Shown here in pieces: positions 27,079 to 34,363 of a stretch of 34,555 bases of DNA. The position numbers and the translations under genes are program-made. Origin of the DNA: a virus; the IMG/VR virus record IMGVR_UViG_3300025132_000137, positions 1-34,555 of that record; one strand, 5' to 3'. A model generated the notes under the pieces. That model searched no databases. It saw only the letters and a program-made list of their open reading frames with translations, and was not told where the DNA came from. Each line of letters opens with the position of its first letter. Positions within the stretch are counted from its first letter, which is position 1.

Positions 27079-29508
27079 TTAGAAATCATAACGATCAAAA
27101 TGGTTTTCTTCAAGTTCATCAATCTTTGCCTGTATCAACCTAATATAATTTTCGTTTGTAGGAGATATTTGAGGGTTTTGAGCTTGAGGAGAAACATCAT
27201 TACCATCTAAGAAGTTTACACCTGTACCTTCCTCCCAATACTCATCAATATTTTCTATAGCCTCTTTAACATAGTCGGCCGATGGATCGTATCCTGGAGG
27301 GGCAACCATTTTATAACCTTCATCTTTTCGCAATACGAAATAATAATCAGCAGGCTCAGAATATATTGTCGACCTTATCTGACTTTTTGTATACGATTTT
27401 TCCTCTATTATGAATCCTTTGTATCCAGTTGGATTTTCCGTTTGTTCTGGATCAGGTTGAGGGGTTGGATTAGGTCTAGTTGCTTGTGTCCCAGCATTTA
27501 CCCTTTTTCTATAGTCTTCTGGATCTGCTGGATAGAAATTAGTTTTAGCGTTCCTGTCTCTGTCATATCCACCAATAAATGTTACGTTTTCATATTCATC
27601 TGCTATTTGTTGTAGCATGTCGTTGAAGTTTAATCCATTCCTACTATTTCTGTTATCACCAATACCACACAGTTTAACAGTACAATTTAGGTTTTTTAAG
27701 TCGTCTAATTGCATTTTAATAAATTTAATGTCATTAGATGTAGCGCCATTATTTCCTGCTCCTCCACCACCTCTCAACGTAAAGGCGTTAATCATTTGTT
27801 CTATGGTTTGAGATACATTTAGTTGAGATTTTGGTACTACTAATTCCCTATAAAAACGCTTATCTTTAGGTCCTGGCGGAGTTCCTTCATATGGCTTAAA
27901 CATTCTCTGTCCATCAGCAAATGTTCTGTTCCAGTCATGAAAAGTATACTTTCCTACAGTGTTTTGCTGTTCGTTACCTCTTGCTATTTGAGCATCAACT
28001 CGATTAAGATAGCTTCCTTCTCTAGCTCCAAGACCCAGTATCATATCACCCACCCATTCTCTACCGTGTTTTGAAACAGAATATACCCCTTCTCTTGCTG
28101 TTGTTTCATAAACATCGTACGATATTATTTTATTATTGGCTCTTGGGTTAAGGTTTGCCGTCAAGTGAACAACACCAGGCTTAAAATCAACTGTGTGAGC
28201 TATTAAACCACTGCTAAGAACAACATTTTTGTCTCTAAGCTGGTCTTCTGGATAGTCTCTTATAAATGCAGCAACTGAAGCAGGAGAGGCTAGATATTTA
28301 CTAGTACCAAATGGTCCATCAGGGTGGTCTGTTATTTTTCCTGTTCCAGGCCTATTTGCTAACTTGTGTGCAATTGCGTCTCCAAATATATAATCCTTAA
28401 TTTCACTACCATCATCATTAGTTTCTGGACACACCTTGCAGTCTCCTTTCTCGTCTCTTTCAGGTATAGTTCCATCAGGGCACTTTTCACAAGGTGTTTT
28501 TTCTTCTTCTACTATTTCATCCTGATTATCATTTGTATTTACCTGTTCTCTATCATCAACGTTTGGTTCATTATCGCCGCCTAGTTCCTGTTCTTTAATC
28601 ACCTCTTCATAATTTAATTCTGACTTGTTTTGTTTTTTAGCTGTTGGGGTATGGTCATATGAGTCCCACCTTATATTATCTCCGTCTTTTGATATAATTT
28701 CTATAGGTATTATTTGGGTACAAGCAAGTACAACAATACCACCATCATTGTTAACATCCTCTATCTTGTAGTCTCCACCAGGAGTTGGGTCGTGGTCATC
28801 ACTTATTATTGTTATTGGGTCTCCATTTTCTCCAGTATTAGACCACCAATTCTTATATTCTGCATTTTTGACAGTACTACCCATTCTAATACTGTGGCCA
28901 CATCTACCCTCAAGTATTATATCTCCCTCGTATGGAAAAAGTCTCTGTACCTCTTTTTCTTCAAATATAAAACCTAATTCAACTGGTGGATCAGGTTGAG
29001 GCCTGTTTTCTGAGCCTGGGTTTGATGTATACTGTCCTGAAGGATTACAGTCTTCTTCTTCAGATGTACCATCTCCAATCCTATTAAATTTATAACTAGC
29101 TCCTGGTAATTGATTGTGATTTACATCTTGCCATATGTTTAATGGTGGTAAATAATACATCTCTTCAGACTTATTATCCCTTTGAGCACCACTACCTAGA
29201 GCAGAAACTAATTGAACAGTTTCTCCAATAAGGGGTGGTATATATATTCCGGCTCCAAAATATGGATTGTAGTAATTCAAAGTACTTATGTCGCTATTAA
29301 ATTCTTCTTTAAGTCTTCTAGCTTTTACAGAACCAACAATTACTTTAAGCTCAGGATTATAATCTGGATGTTGGTCATTCAAAACAACATCAACAACCTC
29401 TGCAGTAGAAAACCTAGTTAATCCAACCTTTTGTTGTTTTCTTACATCTACATTGTTACGCTTATTACTACGCTTACTTTTATTTCTTGATGTCTTAAAC
29501 CTTGCCAT
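27079..29508 (-). CDS. gp5-like baseplate hub paralogue A with degenerate SGNH-like domain
   Basis: 809 aa. Residues about 35-135 are the OB-fold block shared with the next two genes upstream (VVDVVLNDQHPDYNPELKVI, PPLIGETVQLVSALGSG, YYLPPLNIWQDVNHNQLPG). Residues 150-275 are the second shared block (CNPSG, LFPYEGDIILEGRCGHSIRM, PITIISDDHD, IEDVNNDGG). A linker holds two CxxC pairs at 340-360. Residues 370-670 resemble a phage SGNH hydrolase: FGDAIAHKLA at 375-384, NVVLSSGL at 428-435, VKLCGIGD, then VTFIGGYDRDRN and NFYPADPEDYRKRV. The usual GDS serine is Ala, and the DxxHP stretch reads TNFYP, so catalysis looks lost. A long insert lies at about 440-590. The last 115 residues share a module with paralogue B. 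The ATG is 6 nt after the previous stop, without a strong ribosome site. Confidence 0.8.
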   Translation of the reverse strand: MARFKTSRNKSKRSNKRNNVDVRKQQKVGLTRFSTAEVVDVVLNDQHPDYNPELKVIVGSVKARRLKEEFNSDISTLNYYNPYFGAGIYIPPLIGETVQLVSALGSGAQRDNKSEEMYYLPPLNIWQDVNHNQLPGASYKFNRIGDGTSEEEDCNPSGQYTSNPGSENRPQPDPPVELGFIFEEKEVQRLFPYEGDIILEGRCGHSIRMGSTVKNAEYKNWWSNTGENGDPITIISDDHDPTPGGDYKIEDVNNDGGIVVLACTQIIPIEIISKDGDNIRWDSYDHTPTAKKQNKSELNYEEVIKEQELGGDNEPNVDDREQVNTNDNQDEIVEEEKTPCEKCPDGTIPERDEKGDCKVCPETNDDGSEIKDYIFGDAIAHKLANRPGTGKITDHPDGPFGTSKYLASPASVAAFIRDYPEDQLRDKNVVLSSGLIAHTVDFKPGVVHLTANLNPRANNKIISYDVYETTAREGVYSVSKHGREWVGDMILGLGAREGSYLNRVDAQIARGNEQQNTVGKYTFHDWNRTFADGQRMFKPYEGTPPGPKDKRFYRELVVPKSQLNVSQTIEQMINAFTLRGGGGAGNNGATSNDIKFIKMQLDDLKNLNCTVKLCGIGDNRNSRNGLNFNDMLQQIADEYENVTFIGGYDRDRNAKTNFYPADPEDYRKRVNAGTQATRPNPTPQPDPEQTENPTGYKGFIIEEKSYTKSQIRSTIYSEPADYYFVLRKDEGYKMVAPPGYDPSADYVKEAIENIDEYWEEGTGVNFLDGNDVSPQAQNPQISPTNENYIRLIQAKIDELEENHFDRYDF

Positions 29509-29514
29509 ATATTA

Positions 29515-31821
29515 TTAGTCTATTCTTTCACCGTCTTCATAATTATCAATATCGTCTTGAATACTTTCTTTAATTAGTTCTATATCATTTTTTCCTTGAG
29601 AGATTGAACCACGAACCAATCCACTCGACGCCCAACAAACATATTCAAATACAGTTCCCTCTTCATTTTGTTGTGGATGGCCAACTACTAAAGTAGAACC
29701 ATAGTTATCATTCTTTTCCATTATATCATATCCTAAATATTTTTCTATGAATATAGTTTGTGGAGGAGTACCTGATTGGGCTTGAGCATTATCTTGGGCA
29801 GAAGGTATGTCACCTATAGGTAATGAGGATATTGGTTCTGGTCTAGGCTTTGTATCATCTCCAAGAGGAGTATCTCCATAATATAAATTCCAAAGCGTTA
29901 ACGAGTCTGTTGCAGCTTCACTACGTTTTATTTTTGTTTTTTCCCAATCTTTTGCAGGGTCTCTCAAACTACCCTTATGGTAATATGGTTTCTTTTTTCT
30001 ACGAAGAAACGATCCAGGTACTTCAAAGTTGGCAACAACCAAAACAGATATATCTTGTTCGTCTGCTAACTTTACAGTTGAACCCTTTTGTTGTGCTGTA
30101 CCCGCAAATTCTTCTGATACATTTGACTTTCCTCCAGGCGCATATTTTACTGTGTATTCATGTGTTGTCATAGCCTCAAAGGTTGGCTTATATCTAGAAC
30201 TTTTAGTTATTTCTTCATGCCATAAATATGCACACTGAGCAAGTACACCGACTTGAGGGCCAAGCTTAGGACAATTATATGTAGCAGTTCTCAAGGCTCT
30301 ATTGTATGCATCTCTATTATTTGGCCTAGGATTAGATTTTCCATAAGGAGGACCACCTCCACCGTCATAAAATCTTAAGTTTCCTATCAGTGATTGTTCA
30401 ATCCTTGTCCTTCTTTCACCCGTCCACTGTGCTATTCCTACACCTCCAGACCAGTTTGAGTATTCTCCTGGTCCATACTTTTTGCCATTCCATTCTGCAT
30501 CTTGTTCATATACTCCAACACCAACCCAGTTTGATAGAGCAGGGTCTCCTGAATTTCCTCTAGCATGATTTTTAGAAAATCCTGGCCTTGGTACACCTCC
30601 CCACATCTCTAATTCTGCTGCACACTGCTGTGGGTACCCTCCAGTAGTTTTTGCAACACTTCCCATTCCTTCAGAAAGTAAATTACCACATAAACCGGCA
30701 GCTCCGTGAGGTGTTGCTCCATTTTCAACAAAATAGTTTACAACTTCTGCATAAAATTCTGCATTAGGGCTATCTGCAATTTTTTGTACCTTTCTGGTTA
30801 TAAATTCAGTATTTGTCTCTACCTTTTTTTCAACTCTTTCTTCGTCTTTCTTTTCATCCTCTATATCTGATTCAGTTGCATTCTCTTCGTCTTCTACAGT
30901 TTTGTCCTCTTCTTCATCTACGTTATCATCAACTGTGTCTTCGTTTCCTCTATAATCTATTGCAGATTGAATAGTATTATCTTTATCAAATTGTACTTCG
31001 TATGAATCAAAGTTATCTGATGCAGTTGTTATGGGTATTTTTTGTCCCTCACAAAACATTATTACTGCACAATCCCGGTTTATATCTTCTATGTGGGCAT
31101 CACTATCTCCTGGTGTTACATGGCCATTACTTATTATAGTTATTGCATCTCCATTTATTCCTGCCCCAGACCAGTAGTTTGGGGTATCAGCATTTAGATT
31201 AGTTGCTCCAAATCTTATACTTTGGCCAAATCTACCCTGTAATATAGTATCGCCTTCATATGGAAACAGTGGTTTAATTTCTTTTTCTTCAAATGTAAAA
31301 CCTAAGGGTGGCTGTTCTGTACCTTCTCCAGTTTGTTTTTCAGGACCAGGATTAGCTGAATATACTCCAGATGGATTACATTCCTCTGCTTCACTTATAA
31401 TCGATTCTCCCCTAGTAAAGGCTATACCAGGATTTTGATTATGATTTACATCTTGATACACGTTAACAGCTGGTAAATAATATTTTTCCTCTCTAGATTG
31501 ATTAAACTGGCCGGCCTTACTTATTGCAGAAACAAGAAGTACATTTTCGCCTATCAAAGGGTATCCAGCATATAGATTTGGAAGCATTGGATTATACCAA
31601 GATAGGGTTGATGGATCAGTATTAAATCTAGATAATGGTCTAGCCTTTATACACCCAACAATTCTTTGCATTTCAGGATTAAATTCTGGGTGGCTAGGGT
31701 GCATGATAATATCTAAAACCTCAGCTGGTTCAGAAACTTTTTGAACCTGCTTTGTTATATTCTTTCCAGCAGTATTTCTATTGAAGCTGGTTTGGTTTTG
31801 TGTATTACGTGATCTTCCCAT
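29515..31821 (-). CDS. gp5-like baseplate hub paralogue B with phage tail lysozyme domain
   Basis: 768 aa. It shares the OB-fold block (AEVLDIIMHPSHPEFNPEMQ, AGYPLIGENVLLVSAISKAG, YYLPAVNVYQDVNHNQNPG) and the second block (CNPSGVYSANPG, LFPYEGDTILQGRFGQSIRF, ITIISNGH, IEDINRD) with its neighbours. A very acidic linker (about 293-335) follows. Residues 345-545 form a phage tail lysozyme: AAGLCGNLLSEGMGS at 374-388, with E384 as the expected catalytic acid, and GGVGIAQWTGERRTRIEQSL at 459-478. It would cut peptidoglycan glycan strands during injection, like the lysozyme domain of T4 gp5, though from a different lysozyme family. The C-terminal about 90 residues (YLGYDIMEKNDNYGSTLVV onward) match a module in paralogue A. 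The start lies 3 nt after the previous stop, with a TGAG site. Confidence 0.9.
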   Translation of the reverse strand: MGRSRNTQNQTSFNRNTAGKNITKQVQKVSEPAEVLDIIMHPSHPEFNPEMQRIVGCIKARPLSRFNTDPSTLSWYNPMLPNLYAGYPLIGENVLLVSAISKAGQFNQSREEKYYLPAVNVYQDVNHNQNPGIAFTRGESIISEAEECNPSGVYSANPGPEKQTGEGTEQPPLGFTFEEKEIKPLFPYEGDTILQGRFGQSIRFGATNLNADTPNYWSGAGINGDAITIISNGHVTPGDSDAHIEDINRDCAVIMFCEGQKIPITTASDNFDSYEVQFDKDNTIQSAIDYRGNEDTVDDNVDEEEDKTVEDEENATESDIEDEKKDEERVEKKVETNTEFITRKVQKIADSPNAEFYAEVVNYFVENGATPHGAAGLCGNLLSEGMGSVAKTTGGYPQQCAAELEMWGGVPRPGFSKNHARGNSGDPALSNWVGVGVYEQDAEWNGKKYGPGEYSNWSGGVGIAQWTGERRTRIEQSLIGNLRFYDGGGGPPYGKSNPRPNNRDAYNRALRTATYNCPKLGPQVGVLAQCAYLWHEEITKSSRYKPTFEAMTTHEYTVKYAPGGKSNVSEEFAGTAQQKGSTVKLADEQDISVLVVANFEVPGSFLRRKKKPYYHKGSLRDPAKDWEKTKIKRSEAATDSLTLWNLYYGDTPLGDDTKPRPEPISSLPIGDIPSAQDNAQAQSGTPPQTIFIEKYLGYDIMEKNDNYGSTLVVGHPQQNEEGTVFEYVCWASSGLVRGSISQGKNDIELIKESIQDDIDNYEDGERID

Positions 31822-31824
31822 TTA

Positions 31825-33912
31825 TTAACTCATATTATTTTCTGAACCGTATCTATTAGGAGAAGCACTCCTATAATCACCACGTCTAAAATACATATCT
31901 TGTCTTGCAGATACTTCTTTGTCGTCGCTATCACAGCCACCATAAACATATCCATCTAGATAGTATTTACTATTAGGGTCAAATTTATCCTTACAAGCAG
32001 GATAGTATTGATTTAATTTATTACATCTACCTCTACAAGCAGAAACTTTCTTATAATCACCAGAACAGTATATTTGCATTAGTCTCTCAGCATTATAGTT
32101 CGCTTTTTCTGCATTTTCATTTATATAAGCCGGAGCAGAGTTTAGGCAACTCATAAATATTGCGTATTCTCTAGCTGTCTTTGCGCCAAATTTAGGGATT
32201 AGTTCATTTACCTTTTTTCCAAACTTCTTCCACACTGCATCTGACTGTACCTCTCTAGAGTATTCATCTAAGTTTACAAAGTCTCTCATACCCTTAAACC
32301 ACCAATCGTAATTTAGTTCTTTAGTATCTGCATTACATGAAAACTCTACCAAAACATCTCTAGTTACTCTTACAGTTTTACCTGCATTTTTTCCATTGTA
32401 AAATAGGCCTGGTGCAGACTTATAGGCTGGTATTTTTACTGACCTTGGCCAAGCTGCCTCTATAGCAGTCTTTCCAGCTAGTCCTCCTGCACTTGGTGGA
32501 AATACATATTCGTCCATTGCATCGTATAATGTTTTGATTGAACAACCCGTCCAATGTAATATTCCTACCCATGTTTCTCCTCCACGCTTAGATAACTCTC
32601 TATTATATTCTCCTTCCTTAAATCTTGGGTGAGGTACTCCATATTTAGCAAGAAACTTATCATCACCGTCTGTTTTTCCAGGTCTACTGTTTCTAAATCC
32701 AGACATCCAACCTAAATCAGTATAATTTTTACCCAATACTACTGGGGCCAGTATTGAAGCTACCTTTTTATTCCATGGGGTAGCTAATCCGCATGTGTGT
32801 TCATCTGTATTTCCAGGAGGTGGGATTGGTTCATCTTCTTCTAATACCTTATCTACACATTTACCTTGGTCATCTTTTTCTTGTCCTTCTGGACATGGCT
32901 TATCTAAGTCTTGTTTTTTCTCTTCAGATGTAGCATTTCCCGCTGCTTTTGCTTCTTGTTTTGCCTCTTCTGGAGTTGTTGCAACTGGTCCAGGCCTTTC
33001 TCCTGGAAAAGCGTCTGGCGTAGGTGTTTGTGCGTAATCTTCTTGCGGTATTTCTTCTAGAGTCTTTGAATCAAAGGTTGTTTCGTAAGAGTCCCAATTG
33101 TCAGATGGAGGGTTAAATTTTATTGCATTACCCCCAGCTATCAACAATAATGCTCCATCTTGGTCTACATCCTCTATATGGTTCATTTGTTCCTCAGCTG
33201 TCCTATGTCCGTTACTCAATATAAATATACAATCATTTGTGCCTGGCCCAGATGACCATGAATTTGGTGAGGCTCCAGTTTTATTTGTCGAGCCAAACCT
33301 AATACTTTGACCATATCTACCCTCAAACATAACATCCCCTTCATAGGGCTGTAATTTTCTTACTTGCATCTTTTGAAATATTCTTCCTAGAGCTGGCTCT
33401 AAGTCTACGGGCTGTTGCTCTGTTGTTTCTGAACTATATACTCCTGATGGATTACATTCTTCTGCATCTGACTGAACTACTGTTAACATGTTTGCGTCAA
33501 ATGTTGCAGCCGGTACTTGATTATTGTTAGGGTCTCCCCAAGCATTAACTGCTGGTAGGTAATATTGTTCTACCCTAGATGTACCATCTCTACTTGCTTG
33601 TCCAGAAGCTTCAACTAATAATACTATTTCACCAATAAGGGGTACGCCAGCAAATACATTTGGCCATAATGGGTGATACCATTGGCACTGAGCAATCGGT
33701 AAATTAAAGTTAGAGGCTGGTCTTGCCTTTATATCTCCTATTTTTCTATATGGCCATCTTTCTGGGTCATATTCTGGATGTCTAGGGTCTAGAATTACAT
33801 CAATAACCTCGGCCGATTCCCCTAAAGAGGCCTTTGCAGAATCAAATTGTTTAGCAGGGCCTTTTGGGTTTGGAAAACTAGTTCTATTTCTTGATGTCTT
33901 GTTTCTTGCCAT
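31825..33912 (-). CDS. gp5-like baseplate hub paralogue C with unrecognised Cys-rich C-terminal domain
   Basis: 695 aa, the first of the three paralogues in the transcript. The OB-fold block (AEVIDVILDPRHPEYDPE, AGVPLIGEIVLLVEASG, YYLPAVNAWGDPNNNQVP) and second block (CNPSGVYSS, LQPYEGDVMFEGRYGQSIRF, IEDVDQDGALLL) are intact. A linker carries CPEGQEKDDQGKC at 340-352. The C-terminal 320 residues are not a family I know: GGETWVGILHWTGCSIKTLY at 444-463, WWFKGMRDFVNLDEYSREVQ at 537-556, AREYAIFMSCLNSAPAYINE at 580-599, and a Cys cluster at 616-660. GILHWTG is placed like GIAQWTG in paralogue B, so a lysozyme-type cell-wall hydrolase is possible but unproven. The ATG overlaps the preceding gene by 29 bp. 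Confidence 0.82.
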   Translation of the reverse strand: MARNKTSRNRTSFPNPKGPAKQFDSAKASLGESAEVIDVILDPRHPEYDPERWPYRKIGDIKARPASNFNLPIAQCQWYHPLWPNVFAGVPLIGEIVLLVEASGQASRDGTSRVEQYYLPAVNAWGDPNNNQVPAATFDANMLTVVQSDAEECNPSGVYSSETTEQQPVDLEPALGRIFQKMQVRKLQPYEGDVMFEGRYGQSIRFGSTNKTGASPNSWSSGPGTNDCIFILSNGHRTAEEQMNHIEDVDQDGALLLIAGGNAIKFNPPSDNWDSYETTFDSKTLEEIPQEDYAQTPTPDAFPGERPGPVATTPEEAKQEAKAAGNATSEEKKQDLDKPCPEGQEKDDQGKCVDKVLEEDEPIPPPGNTDEHTCGLATPWNKKVASILAPVVLGKNYTDLGWMSGFRNSRPGKTDGDDKFLAKYGVPHPRFKEGEYNRELSKRGGETWVGILHWTGCSIKTLYDAMDEYVFPPSAGGLAGKTAIEAAWPRSVKIPAYKSAPGLFYNGKNAGKTVRVTRDVLVEFSCNADTKELNYDWWFKGMRDFVNLDEYSREVQSDAVWKKFGKKVNELIPKFGAKTAREYAIFMSCLNSAPAYINENAEKANYNAERLMQIYCSGDYKKVSACRGRCNKLNQYYPACKDKFDPNSKYYLDGYVYGGCDSDDKEVSARQDMYFRRGDYRSASPNRYGSENNMS

Positions 33913-34264
33913 TGTTTACAGCGTCATCTTCCCACTCAACTTCTGTTGTCTTTTTAACAGTGTTTAGTAATTGTTTTTTCTCGTCTTCTGTTAGTGAAAA
34001 ATCTCCACCATCAGCTTCTGTCCTATTCATTGCTCGCTGTATTATTCCAGCCATTTTTATTAAGGCATCATCATTTTTAATACCAACGTCTAAATAGTCC
34101 TTTATTAGTGGTACTAATATTGTTGCGTCTGTTATGTTTTTAACTAGTGGCTGTAGTTGAGCTATCAATGAATTTATTTGTTTTTCTTTCTTTTTAGAGT
34201 TTGTGTGTATTTCCTTTAACAAATCTGAAAAGCTTTTACCTTCAAATATTTCGTCGTCAAACAT
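33884..34264 (-). CDS. conserved phage hypothetical protein, helical
   Basis: 126 aa, predicted largely alpha-helical: SFSDLLKEIHTNSKKKEKQI, then NSLIAQLQPLVKNITDATIL, VPLIKDYLDVGIKNDDALIK and AGIIQRAMNRTEA, ending in an acidic then Lys-rich tail. I recognise the general pattern as a small protein recurring near baseplate hub genes of marine phages, but know no function. It opens the structural operon: the ATG at 34264 has an AAGGAG site, a promoter-like motif and an intrinsic terminator of the previous unit upstream. The stop (TAG) is inside the start of the first hub paralogue. It could be a hub assembly factor or small baseplate component. Confidence 0.65.
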   Translation of the reverse strand: MFDDEIFEGKSFSDLLKEIHTNSKKKEKQINSLIAQLQPLVKNITDATILVPLIKDYLDVGIKNDDALIKMAGIIQRAMNRTEADGGDFSLTEDEKKQLLNTVKKTTEVEWEDDAVNNGKKQDIKK

Positions 34265-34282
34265 ATTATATCTCCTTGTTTA

Positions 34283-34292
34283 CTATAAATAT
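34283..34292 (-). promoter_or_regulatory. putative promoter element (ATATTTATAG variant) upstream of the hub operon
   Basis: On the minus strand GATATTTATAGT lies about 19 nt before the ATG at 34264 and directly downstream of the terminator at 34311-34340. It matches the ATATTTATAT motif at 9 of 10 positions. Being just after a terminator, this copy is the best-placed candidate for a true promoter. Confidence 0.5.
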
Positions 34293-34310
34293 CAGTTTGT
34301 TATAAAAATA

Positions 34311-34340
34311 AAAAAGCCCGGAGCGATTAACTCCGAGCTT
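34311..34340 (-). terminator. intrinsic (rho-independent) terminator
   Basis: Read on the minus strand, AGCTCGGAG, loop TTAATCG, CTCCGGGCT, then a run of six T. The 9 bp stem has one G-U pair. It lies 24 nt after the stop of the small membrane protein gene and before the hub operon, so it ends the upstream unit. Its bacterial form argues for a bacterial host. Confidence 0.9.
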
Positions 34341-34363
34341 AATTTAATGACTTATTTTATCAA

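Noticed and set aside
28366-28977. Plus-strand frames opposite hub paralogue A
   Set aside because: They are antisense to conserved hub blocks and read as hydrophobic, Tyr/Ile-rich shadow translations.
6386-34292. TATAAATA as T4-type late promoters on the plus strand
   Set aside because: No plus-strand gene exists here, and each copy would transcribe antisense into the end of a minus-strand gene. The minus-strand reading upstream of starts fits better, though it is not the T4 consensus.
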